Assembly: GCA_025403435.1 (NCBI GenBank)
Contig: CM046331.1
Coordinates: 27,384,459 to 27,448,458, forward strand
Reading direction: 5' to 3'
Length of the DNA stretch: 64,000 nucleotides
From: Artocarpus heterophyllus
Taxonomy: Eukaryota; Streptophyta; Magnoliopsida; Rosales; Moraceae
Below the pieces are notes generated by a model, which did no database searches, was not told the DNA's origin, and saw only the letters and a program-made list of their open reading frames with translations. Of the stretch, positions 43,641-56,227 are shown piece by piece. Within the stretch, counting starts at the first letter, position 1. Each line of letters begins with the position of its first letter. A program made the position numbers and the translations under genes.

Positions 43641-46619
43641 AGACAGATCTTTATCTGAAGGTAAAGAAGTAGTCCATTTTTGGAAAATAAAGGAGGAAAA
43701 AAAAAACTAATCAATACGTCACCTTTTTTTTTTTTCATTTTGCTGCAAAATGTGCTCAAGGCCATTTAACTGCCTTGAAGGTCTTGTATGTTTATATGTA
43801 TATTACGAAGGCATTACCGATTAATGTTGAATTTTTTAGGAGAAATTTTTCTTTGGTCTTCTTTCACGTACATGGAATCTAGTAAATTTTTCAATAATTA
43901 CAGCTGAATGCAATTCATTAAACAATTGTTTTTCTGCAATACCCTGACATTTCGGACATATTTACTTTGCATAAAAGGCAAAAAGAAAGTAAGGATTGAT
44001 TATTTTTTCTTTAAATAATGTGTTTGCTTACAAAATTCGGTATGAAAGTTTTATGGGCTTTACACAATCTAGGGAATGAGGAAAGCAATACCAATCTTAA
44101 CATATCCTTTAGTACTGATTCCTGATTAAAGGGAATGATTTCCATATTTATTTAAACGTCTAAATTCAAATGTTATTATTTAATAACTAATAATTCAAAT
44201 GTTATAATTTAACAGCTATTAGTTATGTAACAAGGATATTATAGTATATTGGATGAGATCCTCGTTTCTAAGTAACTAAACACTAGGAATGGAAATGAGA
44301 TTGTTTCCCATCACCGTATAAAATAAGTATGTAAACACTATAAAGGGAATGAACGATGTTCAATCTTAATACTTTACTGTCCGGTTTGGAAAACATGCCC
44401 TCAATATGTAGCACTTGTTTGATAACATTATGCAAATATAGATATTTGCTCTCTCTGCATCTTACTATAGACAAGCCAACTTTCATGTTTCCATGCATGA
44501 ATGAATGAAGAAAGATGGAAATTCAGAAATTACCAAAGCAGAAGATTGGCTTACCGGCGAATTCGAGAGAAAGGCAATTTTGACACGAGAATGATGAAAA
44601 ACACAAAAGTAAGGTTTGTGTAATTGGAAGTTTCTCTAATGGAGAACAAAAAACCATCAATAAAGACTATTTTTATTATAGTTGTAATTTTTGTGGTTAT
44701 TTTTATAAGTAGCCTTACTAAAGTATCTCAAAATTTTAAATTATTTGTCAATTTTCTATTAAAATTCTAACATAATGCAATTTTTGTTAAAAGTTAATAG
44801 CTCAAGGGAAACAGATGTTACATTTTGAAACTTGAGGACAAAGTGCTACAAAGACTGTAGATGGGGGAGTTTTTGTAATTAATCCTTTTAATAAATATAG
44901 CCTTGCTTAAATTACATGTTATTTTCTTATGTAAAGCGTAAATTTGCCGGTTATTTTATTTTATATTTTGCGAAAAGGATCTATCCTTTTGGCTCTTTAT
45001 GCACATTACGCCTAAACTATATAAAGTTTAAGTTATAGATTCAGGATTCATGGTAACGTAACTACAGCTTGTTGCCTTGGTTCACTTTCAGTAGTTATTT
45101 CTCAATGTTGCAAATGGAATTGGCTCATAAAGGACAATGAGTTGTATACTAAGCAGACACATAATTTTTTGGGGACAAGTTCCCCTGGTTTATTATTTTA
45201 TTATTTAAACTCTACGTCTTATCGTATAATCGAGAATAATATCACTGCTAGGCTATGAGGGCAAGCACAATTCTCTGTCTTATTAGTAAGCATTATTTTA
45301 TCAAAAAGAAAAAATTAAATAAGCTGAGTATTAAATCCTTGATTCGTCTATCCATCAACAGATCAAGAGCTGCCGGAAATTTTTTGGACATTTCCTCTTC
45401 ATTGTGTCAACTACGGCTTAATAAAGAGAACAACAATATTACATGATATGTCGTTGTCATATTTTTACAAATATACCAATGTTTTGAGTTCATTCGAAAA
45501 GAATAAACTGCGTTGTGGACCTCATTAAATGTATACTGGGACGTTTAAGCGTGTATCAAAGTCATACCATATATTTCTCATTAAAAAAAAAAGTTAGTCA
45601 TACCATATACACGTCAATACTCGGTTTTCACCCTATTTTTAATAAAGTGACAAGAATACCCTTTAATGCAAGAGCTAACTTGGGTCTTTGTTTGCCTACT
45701 AACATTAACAGAAGGAAAACACAGAGCAAGTTTGGTATTCATGTGAACATGAACCTTCACATTCTAAAAGTTGTGACGACTGTAGTTTCTTCTTGAATTC
45801 TGCTATTTGTTTCATTGATTTCCCGTTTCTTGATTGCCTTAGACCATCTCCAATGAAATTGTCATGTCAATATTATATTTGAAGCTTAAAAATATAAAAA
45901 TGACACATTTTAATATGTCATTCCATTTATATTTCAACATACAATGCTATTTCAGATGCCATATCTATTTTTTGTCACTGCAGACTAATTTTACAGACAA
46001 AAAAACTAGCGGTCTATATGGTCACATCCCATTTCTGCAATGCCTTGAGAACGCGTTACATGGGTAGAGGCCATTATCATCAATATCACCAACATCAGAG
46101 TTGTAATTGTTGTAAATCAACTTTCATTCAATTAGAAAAAGTTTCGTCCGCATTTGGCCAACTCCATTTTGTGAAAGAAATTGAAGATACAACGTTAAAA
46201 GTTTAAATTAAGATCGTATGTCATACACTAATGTAAGAATATGATCGCAAGTCTCAAGCCTGTGGAAGCCTAAAAAAGTGTTAACCAAGGAAATTTCGTA
46301 GCAAGGAAAGAAATTAGAACAAAATTCTGATTGCTTGTTTGTTTGTTTTGCTTACATGGTCATGGATGGCCCTCCTATTGTGGCTCCACACGGAGGTGGG
46401 GAGGTATAATAAAAGTCTTCAAATGAACATGAACTTTTCCAATCTTTTCCTCACTCTGTTACATGATATGAGATGAAAGTATTCAACTTAGGTTCCACTT
46501 AGGTTCTCCTTAACAACAGTATTCAACTCATTCTAAACACTGAAGAAGCCTTTTTCTCTCTCGTTTTTTTTTTTTTTTTCTTTTTCACAAAGATCAACCG
46601 GCTCTGAGTAAATGATCTT
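43641..46619. other. Module 3' intergenic DNA, copy 1
   Basis: Nearly collinear with 56228-59267. Short conserved frames such as 45255-45446 exist in both copies but look like by-products of recent duplication. A T-rich tract (46565-46583) precedes the TIR relic, as it does in copy 2. Confidence 0.5.
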
Positions 46620-47098
46620 ATGGCTATTGCTGCTATTGGTGCTGCTTCTTCTATTGTGATCAAGATTCAAGTCTTCATCAGTTTCAGAGGCGACACTCGT
46701 AAGAATTTTACTAGTCATCTTTATGCTGCATTATGCCGTAAACAAATTCGATCCTACATAGATGATGAGAATCTAGAGAGAGGCGATGAAATCTCGCCAG
46801 TGCTTTCAAAGGCAATTGAGGAATCTTTGATTTCAATAGTGGTCTTCTCGAAAGAGTATGCTTCTTTAACATGGTGATTGGATACTCAAATGCAAGCAAG
46901 AAAGAGGGCAAATTGTTCTCCCTATCTTTTATGGCGTCTATCCATCGGATATTAGGAAGCAGAGGGGGAGTTATGGTCATGCTTTTGCTGCACATGAAAA
47001 ACGTTTTGTGCATGACAAGAACAAACTAAAAGACTGGTGTGCTGCCTTGACTGCAGCAGCTAACCTCTCTGGCTTTCATTTGCAACACCACGAGTGAG
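46620..47098 (+). pseudogene. TIR-domain relic, copy 1
   Basis: It starts MAIAAIGAASSIVIKIQVFI and is collinear with the intact TIR exons up to SLTW. There TGC (Cys) has become TGA, and about 14 nt encoding ELVH are deleted, which removes the catalytic-type Glu and shifts the frame. The remainder (to HLQHHE) and the GTGAGT donor at 47095-47100 persist, followed by about 175 bp of the old intron. No NB-LRR exon follows before the next module, so it is the head of a lost NLR gene. Confidence 0.8.
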
Positions 47099-47108
47099 TG
47101 TTGGCTTA

Positions 47109-47111
47109 CTC

Positions 47112-47144
<33 letters not shown>

Positions 47145-47165
47145 GTGTATATATGTATGCATGCA
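47109..47165. repeat. (TA)n / (ATGC) microsatellite
   Basis: Alternating TA with TATG steps lying inside the relic intron. Confidence 0.85.
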
Positions 47166-47274
47166 TGTATGTACGTATATTTTGAAGATGACTATGGTAA
47201 TTGATCATGATCACTTGTCAACAAGAACCATGTCAAGAGGAAGCATCTAGTTAACACTCCCTCTAGCAATTTTC

Positions 47275-47645
47275 TGTAACAACCCTACTTACACAGCTAT
47301 TACTTAGCTACATAATCTTAATCTTAACATGCATTAACATAAAATACTTAAATTTGTGGAATAATTTTTCTTTTTGAAACTTGAAAATGAAATCATGATA
47401 CTGAATCCTTAACATATAACCTTAAAAGAAATAATAATCATTTCTAAGAACTTAATTCCATAAATCTAACATCATAATATTAAATCCTCAAATGTGCTAA
47501 TAATGTAATTATAGTTATTACGTTTTAGCATTATCTTAATTTTCTAAAACTTAATTATTTACATACTTTATACCTTAATTTCTTAAAACGTAAAAATAAT
47601 AAGAATTCTTTAAAACTTTTCTTTTAAGCTTAAAACATAACATTC
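47275..47645. mobile_element. Possible solo-LTR-like insert
   Basis: A foreign stretch between the relic TIR intron and the copia fragment, opening tgtaacaaccctacttacac and ending aaaacataaca. It has TG...CA-like ends but no clear target duplication. No coding capacity. Confidence 0.25.
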
Positions 47646-48740
47646 TTCAAGAGTTTAGTTGAAAGTTTGTGGTACTTGACTTGCACGAGGCTTGACATTC
47701 TTCATGTTGTTGGACTCATCAGTCGTTATAGGGAAAATCCAATAACCATTCACTTTAAAGTTGCAAAGAGAATCCTTCGTTATCTCAAAGGTACGACGAA
47801 CTTTGGTTTATACTATTTAGTTTTTAATGACTATAAGCTTGTTGGATATAGCGATAGCGATTGAAGTGGAGATGTTGATGATAGAAAGTGTCACAGGGTT
47901 TGTGTTTTTCATGGGTGACATTGCATTCACTTGGATGTCAAAGAAGCAGCCGATTGTCACACTTTCTACATGTGAGGCTGAGTATATTGGTGCTACTGCA
48001 TGCACCTGTCATGCAATATGGCTTTGGAATTTGTCAAAAGAATTAAATGTGCCACAAGAAGAGTCTACAAAGATTTTGTCGACAACAAGTCAGCAATTAC
48101 ACTAGTAAAAAATCTAGTTTTCTATGATCCAAATAAACACATAGACACATGATATCACTACATAAAGGAGTGCATCACAAAAAAGGATGTACGACTGGAG
48201 TACGTGAGGTCTCATGATTAAGTTGCATATATCTTTACCAAGCCATTGAAGCAAGAAGACTTTGCTAGATTGAGAAACACACTTGGCATCATAAAACAAG
48301 TTTAAGGGGTTGTTGAAATATAAACTTGTTTTAGACCCAAAACTTGATGAAGTTCAAATTCAAATTCAAGCCCAACTTTTAGAAAGATTTTCTAGATTAT
48401 TCTTCAAAAAATATCTAGATATTTTTGGAGTGGTTAAATTTTAGAGAATTCTAGAGAGGAGGTATTTTAGAGGAGAATTTTAAAGAGTAAATTGTAGCCT
48501 TTAGATTAAAATTATGCTGGCATAATCTTAACCATTGGTTAAATAAGTGATACTAGTATAAAAGGGGATGATTTCTCTCATTTTGCATCAAGAAAAAAGT
48601 GAGAACTTCTGAGAATAAGGAAGAGAAGAACTAAAGATTCTTAAATTAGTTCTTTGAGAGTGTAAGAAATTATAATTATAAGAGTATTTAGTATTGTAAT
48701 AACAGGGTTTGATGTTTGAGTTTAAAACAAATTTCCAACA
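47646..48740 (+). mobile_element. Copia 3' part (RT end, RNase H, LTR), module copy 2
   Basis: It begins inside reverse transcriptase (FKSLVESLWYLTCTRLDIL, then FKVAKRILRYLKGT). After a frameshift (near 47860) it continues through RNase H (DIAFTWMSKKQPIVTLSTCE) to TLGIIKQV and the polypurine AAGGGG. The LTR is 48311-48740. It is homologous to 26916-27708 but about 285 bp longer at the left, so copy 1 was trimmed by a later rearrangement. Confidence 0.85.
48311..48740 (+). repeat. Copia 3' LTR, module copy 2 (430 bp)
   Basis: TGTTGAAATATAAAC ... AAATTTCCAACA. It is the counterpart of 27296-27708, with a 17-bp insertion near 48455. Confidence 0.8.
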
Positions 48741-49494
48741 TGTTATTGCAAGCTACACATTGAACATTATTTTTAAGATATATCGAGCTATTAATTAACA
48801 ACTAGCTACTAAAGCTTATAAAACAAGCAAATAAAAGGAATAAGACGACAATTAAAAACCATTCTCCAAAGCAGTGACATACAAAGTTGCTCGTAAAGAC
48901 AACGACTTCGACAACCATTGTCCTATCCTTTAATGAACTCTTAACCGTCGTTTAAAGCTCTGTTTGTTCTAGTGACCTCTCTTATACATGCTGTCAATCT
49001 CTTTCACAATAAGTCAGAGATTATTCTTTAGAATTTTTGGAATAGATGGCTTAAGGCTCTTCTTCTGGCAGAGAATCTAAATGTGAAAAATTAACATATT
49101 TTTGGTGAAAGGGAATGGTATGGCGGATAATTAGCTAGCTTCTGATAAGCTAATTTTATACTAATAAATTATATATTTTGGTCTTAATATTTTGTGAGTT
49201 TTTAGATCTTTTAATTGGTTTTTGTTTTAGTTTAGTTGAATTATATTTTTATTTCAGTTTTTATTTTTAAATATTATTTTCCCTTAATTATGTAGGTAAT
49301 GGACAAAATGACAATTGAAACTAACTTGGAGGACAAAAAGTCACGGAAATAAGTGAAATTCAAATTAAAATACGCCCAGACGAGAACCACAAGCTCAGCA
49401 CGACAAACGCCAATCACTAGCCATCGGATCGCCACGTTTAAAGCCTCAGATGGCGACTGCACCTCAAGCTTCAAAACATGCGACTGAAAGACGG
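48741..49494. other. Module intergenic DNA, copy 2
   Basis: Nearly identical to 27709-28476. No gene seen. Confidence 0.5.
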
Positions 49495-49495
49495 T

Positions 49496-49720
49496 GGGCC
49501 CTAGTTGCTCAGTGGATTAAGTGGGAGTGCTAGTTCCTGTGGTTCGAGTCTCACAGCTATTTCCATGCACCCTTCTTTTTGCCCAGCCATATTGCCTACG
49601 TTTCTCTATGGTCTCCATCTCTTCTGAATGCCCATTAGCACGCCAACATGTGGTGCACACGCAGAACCCTGATATGGGTTATTTCTTTTTATTGCTGGGT
49701 GGGGTAATAGATTGAAGGGA
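49496..49720 (+). mobile_element. SINE-like element with tRNA-type promoter boxes, copy 2
   Basis: Counterpart of 28478-28700, with the same A-box-like tagttgctcagtgg and B-box ggttcgagtctc (49539-49550). Confidence 0.45.
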
Positions 49721-49819
49721 ATTAAATAGACTCAGCCGCCTTTGCACATATTCTAAGTACATGAACTGAGGATCCAAACATGAATTGTTAGGCCTAAATC
49801 ATAAGTCACGTACTTGTAA

Positions 49820-49985
49820 ATTGTTTATCATGGTGGTTAAAATTATTAATTAAAATTATAAAATATTATAATATATAAAAATTTTATATTATAATAATTT
49901 TTTGTTTTTATTGTAACATATAAAAGTTTTATATTATTTTTAATTAAAAAATTAGTTAAAATTAATTAAGGTTAAATAGGCTTTA
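49820..49985. mobile_element. AT-rich MITE remnant, copy 2
   Basis: Counterpart of 28797-28970 with several substitutions. Confidence 0.45.
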
Positions 49986-51388
49986 AATATTACCAAACCA
50001 AGACGATGCCACATAATGTCTGACAAGGAAACTCAGTTTCAAAAGAAAAAGGACAATCAGCTGATTCTTGCAGACATAAAAGACAAAAGCGTTGTCAGTT
50101 AAATATGCTGAATGTTGTTGTGGGGATACGTGTTCTACACTACGGTTTTTTTTTTTTTTTGAATGTGTTACCTGATAGCTAAGATGTGTTGTAAATATTT
50201 GTAGCTGTGGAGCTATTATCTAACCATAAATTCACACTGCACTAAATGTAGAGTTCAAATTAATTTTCTTTCCTAAACAGAAAGAAAGAACTATCATGGT
50301 TCATAATAAAAGCTTAATATTTATTTAATTCATTTTTTACTGAAATAAAGTGTTATGAATAACTAAGAGTCTGTTTGGTAAATGGATTCGAATTAGTGAT
50401 TTGATTTGAGTTGTGTAATTTGAATTACTGATTTGAATTGTTATCCGAATTGATGTTTGGATGTCTATTTAAATTTTAATCTGAATATAGAATAAAATTG
50501 AAATATGTGTTTGGAGAGGAAGTGAAAGAAGTTTTTGATTAATTAACAAATCTAATAAAATATTAATGTTAATTATCTTTAAAAATATACAATATGGATT
50601 TTAATCTATTCCTCTCTTCAGTAGGAACACAGTGAAAAAAGAATCATCTCAATCGGATATCAAATGAAAAAGTTTTTATTTTTTTCTCAAATATGAGAGA
50701 GAGAATTTCACCTTTTACTATAATAAAAATATTCGAGTATCAAGAGCTTAGAAGAGGTCAGAATCTTGAAAACTTAGATTTAAAAAGCTCATTTGATTTA
50801 AATTTTGGAGGAAACAACATATATCTAAAGGATTCTAAAAGAATTCTAAAGCTTTAAATTCAAAGAGTTTTAAAAAATACTCTAAACAAACGCCCCCTAA
50901 ATATATTTGAGCAACAGCCTAACTGTAAATCAAAATATGACTTCACTTTGAAGTGCAGAGTTTCAATATCTTAACTTAAATTTTTGCTACTAGTACTTGT
51001 AGACACTGGCCGTTGTGCGCGCGCATGTGTGCTTTTGTGAAATATCAATGAATGATTGATTATTTAGTAGTAAAGAAAAATAAAACTTTTCAAGTACAAC
51101 CAATGGTCTGTTTGATTCATAGTTTTGAACTAAACAAGTTTAATTTTTTATGAGAAAAACCACAATAGTAAAAATGTTTAAACTAAATTTTTTTGATTCA
51201 AACATACAAAATAGGTAAAAGATAGATCATAATTAGTCAATTTCATTGCAGATACATCCCCTAAATTTCTAAGGGAGACTAAGTCTAGTGGTACCAGAGC
51301 TCGATAACGTAATAACAAAGAGAAATTACATGGGACAGAGGCGAACAGAAATCCGATAAGAATCATCAAATTTTTTTAATTTCACCTA

Positions 51389-51437
<49 letters not shown>

Positions 51438-52110
51438 TGTTGTCCCGTCAATTACGAGGGAATCTGTGGTTGCGTTGGCAATTGCTCAAGGCGGTGGAAA
51501 CGCTGTTAAATGCCTGTGCTTCCCAGATGGCATCTCGTCTCTTTTTGATCTAGCAAAACCACTTGAATATAAATTATTTCGAAGAGTTACGGGAAAAATG
51601 GTTATTTTTTTCTTTTTTTTTTTGTTCAGAGTTTAAAAAAAAGGTTTAAATAGAGATACATTTGAAAATATATTATTTAAGTGGGACAATTAGGAATAAA
51701 AATAATTCAGTATAGTGTTTGACAGCTGCTAAGTTTCAAGACGGAGACAACAAAATAAGAAGTAATAAAGTAGTTAGAAAAAACAAAAAATGAAGCATCA
51801 AAAGAATGCAAAAGTCTAAATTATATCGTGTGAATGTTCATGGAATTTGGGGTCTTGGGTGGGGCCATTGCTCTCCCGCTCATCACATTGGTGCTTTTCT
51901 TCTTTTTTTTTTTTTAATTTTATTTTTAATCATACATACACCCACAATGGCCTTTGACTTTATGAACATTTACTTCACACATACATTTCCAGGAAATTGC
52001 TACACGACTTGGTCAACTCAAACTAAACTTTAAGAGCCAAGAAAGCCTTCTTCTCTCTCCCTTCTTGCTTTTTTTGGATCCCAAAGGCTAATCGTCTGCA
52101 GTCAACAATT
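49986..52110. other. Upstream region of NLR copy 2
   Basis: No gene. It contains the alternating gtgcgcgcgcatgtgtgc run (51014-51031), a (TTA)n run (51391-51434) and a single copy of the promoter unit that is duplicated in NLR copy 1. Confidence 0.5.
51391..51434. repeat. (TTA)n microsatellite
   Basis: About fourteen units, twice the length of the homologous run at 30289. Confidence 0.9.
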
Positions 52111-55100
52111 ATGGCCATTGCTGCTGCTTCTTCTTCTGTTGTGATCAAGAATCAAGTCTTCCTCAGTTTTAGAGGCGACACTCGTAGGAACTTCACTAGT
52201 CATCTCTATGCTGCGTTACGCCAGAAACAAATTCTAACCTACATAGATGAGGAGGATCTAGCCAGAGGCAGTGAAATTTCACCGGCACTTTCAAGGGCAA
52301 TCGAGGAATCGTTGATTTCAATCGTGGTCTTCTCCGAACGGTTCGCTTTTTCGAGTTGGTGCTTGGATGAGCTGGTACACATACTCAAATGCAAGAAAGA
52401 AAGAGGCCAAATTGTTCTACCGATCTTTTTCGGCGTCGATCCATCGGATATTAGGAAACAGAAGGGGAGTTATGGTGATGCTTTTGCTGCACATGAAAAG
52501 CGTTTTAAGCATGACACGAACAAAGTAAAAGTCTGGAGGGACGCCTTGACTGCAGCAGCTAATCTGTCTGGCTTTCATTTACAACAATACGAGTGAGTAC
52601 TAGTGGCTTACATTTTTTTTTTTTTTAAATGACTATGATGTTTGATCATGATCGCTTATCAACAAGCGCCATATTAAGAGGAGGCATTAGATAAAACGCA
52701 TGTATAGATATTCAGGAATTATCTTATATCTCTCTCTAGCAACTTTCACTTGATGGAGATTTAGATGCTACTCGATTGCTTTATTTATAAATTCTTTACC
52801 TTGATTTAGTTAACTATCACTAGAGGTAATGTTTTGAATACATATAAAAAAATAAAAAGACTAGACTGGTGAAAATTATGGCTACCTCAATTGCAAAATT
52901 TATTTGTTATTCCCTCGCCTAAACGAGCTTATTTTTATATTCAAGGGGTAAACGAGATTAATTTAAAATTTAAAGGGTGAAGTAGGAGTCTTTAAAATTT
53001 AAGGGAGAAACTGAGAATGAACCCAGGGAGTAATGGCCTGAAATTATTATCTGTAAACATTATTATCAAGTATACAGTTACGTTGAGCTGCAGCTTTTCA
53101 TTTTCCACAAAAAAAAAAAAAAAGGGTTCCCGCTAAGCTGTAGTGTTAAAGTGACATTTTTTTCCCCTGTGAGTGGGAGATTCAAATTTTATCCTTTGTA
53201 AAGGAGTTTTTTATGGAAGTATCCTTAGACTATACCTACTACAAGTGACATATTTTGATTCAACATGGGCAATTAGACTAAACACTTATGAAATTAAAAT
53301 CTCAAATAAGAGATTACAACCCCTTATAAGAAGGATAGATTACAACCCCTTAGACAAGTGATTTTTTTCTTGTCTAAGATTTTTTGCTTTGTTATTTTCA
53401 TCGTGGTTCTTGAAAAAGAAAAAAAAAGTAGACATTTTTTTGCTTGTTTAGTTTTCGTCATGGTTCTTTCATATGAATCTAATTCTTTTCTTTTTACGCT
53501 AGGTCTGAGTCAAAGTTAATTGAGAAAATTGTGGAAGATGTATTGACGAAATTGGAAACGCTATTAAAAGCTGGCAGGTTCCCAGATGGCATGGTGTTTG
53601 TCAATGATTCAGCAAAACCAGTTGAGTATGTTCCTGGACCTTCGATAGAACATCAATCAACTGCATCAAAAAATTTAGCAGAACTTATGAAGATATTGCA
53701 TGACAATAGATTTCAGAGAATTGGTGTGTGGGGCATGGGAGGGGTGGGAAAGACCACTTTGGTAAAGAACCTAAACAACAAGCTTGATAGCACTTCTTCA
53801 AATCAGCCTTTTCGCATTGTCATTTGGGCAACAGTGTCCAAGGACTTGGACATAAAAAGGCTTCAGAAACAAGTGGCTCGGAGATTGAATTTGGACGTGG
53901 GTATGGAAGATAGCACCGAAAGCACGGCAGGTCGACTTTACCAAAGGCTTGAGAAGGAAAAGTTCCTTCTTATTCTAGATGATGTGTGGGAGAGTTTTGA
54001 CTTGAGCTGCTTGGGTATCCCCCAAACTGAAATTCGTGAGGGATCTAAAATCATATTGACGTCTCGATGTCTCGATGTTTGTGGGCAGATGATGACAGAT
54101 GTTGATGTCAAAGTAAGTACTCTCAGTGATGAAGAAGCTTGGCAACTTTTTTGTCAGAAGGCAGGGGAGGTAACAAGTGTAGAACCTATTGCATCAATCG
54201 CAAAAGATGTTGCTAGAGAATGTTGTGGATTGCCTTTGGCTCTCATCACTGTGGGAACTGCAATGAGGAAAAAGACAAGGGTGGAGCTATGGAGACATGC
54301 CTTGAAGGAATTGCGAAGATCAACGCCGTGCATAAGAGGCCTAAAGGATGAGGTCTATAACTCTTTGAAATTGAGTTATGACTCCTTAGAAGGCAACGAT
54401 GTAAAATCTTGTTTCTTATTTTGTGCTTTGTATCCTGAAGATTTTTCCATTGAAGTAAGCGAGCTGATACAGTGTTGGCTGGCCGAAGGCTTGATAGATG
54501 AATGGCAAGAGTTTGAGGAGCTTGTCGATAATGGAGTTTTTGTGGTTGAAACTCTTAAGGATGCTTGTCTATTAGAAGGCGGATCACGTAATGGCACTGT
54601 GAAGATGCATGATGTAGTTCGAGATGTTGCTATATGGATTGTGTCATTATTGGAAAATGAATTTAAATACCTTGTTCGTTCTGGTATTGGTTTGAGGGAG
54701 ATATCCGAAGTAAATTTTCCTGAAAATTCTTTTAAAAAAGTTTCTTTCATGAACAACAAAATAAGTAAGCTACCTGGTTGTGAGATCCAACAATGTTCAA
54801 AGGCCTCAACTTTGCTACTGCAAGGTAATTATCAACTTAAAGAAGTTCCTGAGATGTTTTTACATGGATTCCACGCACTCAAAGTCTTGAACATCAGCAG
54901 ATCCAGCATCAAGTCGCTGTCTCCTCTTCAATCAGGTGAACTTCGTGCTCTTCTACTACAGAGTTGCCGGTTGCTTGAGAAATTACCTCCGTTGGGAACC
55001 CTTAGAAGACTTCAGTTGCTTGATCTTTCTGGGACTAAGATTAGAGAATTACCTACAGGGACAGAGAACTTGATCTACTTGAGGCAAGTGAACCTATCTC

Positions 55101-56227
55101 ACACTCGCTACCTAGAAAGAATTCAAGCTGGCATTGTATCCAAATGGACTCGTTTAGAGGTTCTAGATATGACACTTAGTCGCTACCAATGGTGTACAAA
55201 AGAAGAGGTCGAAGATGGACAGGCATGTTTTGAAGAGCTTTTGTTCCATGAGCGCTTATCTCGGTTGTCCATAACGTTTGTTTGGAGGATTCCATGCTTG
55301 GACCCTGAAGATCTAGTAACCTGGATAGGCAGATTGGGAAGATTCCAATTCACAGTTGGTTATCCTAAGTGTGAATATTTGTCCCCTACTCAGAATGACA
55401 AAAGAAAGGTAACTATAAACTGGCTATCCGATTTAAGCGATCAGTGGATGGGTTGGTTGTTGATTAATGCTACATCTCTGGTCTGTAATGATTGTCCAGA
55501 TCTCAATTTGATGATTCAATGCTTATCATTCGCAAGGTTTGGTCACCGAAGAAATGTCGACAGTTTTTCCGCTTTAAAGTCACTTACTATCACTGCATCT
55601 AAATTTAATCTGCCTATCTTACCGCTAAGAAGTGAGAGTGATGTCCCCGACTTGCTCCCAAATTTAGAGGAACTTTCTCTCAAGGACATAGCATCTATGC
55701 AAAGCATCTCTGGTTTGGTTTACCATCTTGGGCTTAAGCTATCAATGCTGAAGACAATTCAAGTATCACATTGTCCCAATATGATTTCTCTTTTTGCTTC
55801 TGGAAATATTAGTCAAATGCCAAATTTTGAAACAATCAAGGTTAGAAACTGCGGCCAATTGAGGATGCTATTTCTGTATCATTTGTATCTACCAAACCTA
55901 AGGATACTGGAATTGAGAGACCTTAAAACGCTATATCAACTTTGCTATCCAGAACAGTTGTGGCCACGCATAGAGAAGTTTCATGTCTTCCGATGTCATG
56001 CCCTTGTTAAACTACCTCTTACAATTGGAAGTGCAAAAAACTTGCAGGAAATAAGAGGAGAAAAACAATGGTGGAGAAAAATGTCGTTTGGTAAGAAAAA
56101 AAGATCAATCTTTCAACTATTCTTTAGAGAAGCTGTACAAGACTACGCCAGTCTGTTTCAGGAAGACCTTAATTTCGACGATGAATATTCCTTCATCAAG
56201 AGGTGTTACACTCCAGGAAGTTCTTAA
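52111..56227 (+). CDS. TIR-(CNL-type NB-ARC)-LRR immune receptor, copy 2, intact
   Basis: Exon 1 is 52111-52592 and exon 2 is 53503-56227 (donor GTGAGT, acceptor CTAG, phase 2), giving 1068 aa. The TIR (1-160) has SFRGDTRRNFTSHLY with the S30-H31 pair, and SSWCLDEL with Glu87 at the position of the catalytic Glu of TIR NADases. The linker is SESKLIEKIVEDVL (162-175). NB-ARC: P-loop GMGGVGKTT 239-247, RNBS-A IVIWATVSKD, kinase-2 LDDVW 320-324, SKIILTSR, GLPLAL 404-409, CFLFCALYPEDF and MHD 530-532. The LDDVW Trp, RNBS-A and RNBS-D forms are those of RPS2/RPS5-class CNLs, not TNLs. LRRs run from about 560 to the end (…EIRGEKQWW…CYTPGSS). No stop or frameshift was seen. It presumably acts in the cytoplasm as a pathogen sensor; the effector is unknown. 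Its paralogue at 31253-43640 is broken by a retrotransposon. Expression of the joined form needs cDNA confirmation. Confidence 0.9.
52593..53502 (+). other. TIR/NB intron of NLR copy 2
   Basis: 910 bp, closely related to the intron of copy 1 but with one fewer aaggggtaaacgag unit and a small rearrangement at 53336-53362, where tacaaccccttag is repeated. Confidence 0.75.

Noticed and set aside
45255..45446. Short frame conserved at 57831-58082
   Set aside because: Conservation is explained by the recent module duplication; the two copies end differently and show no motif.
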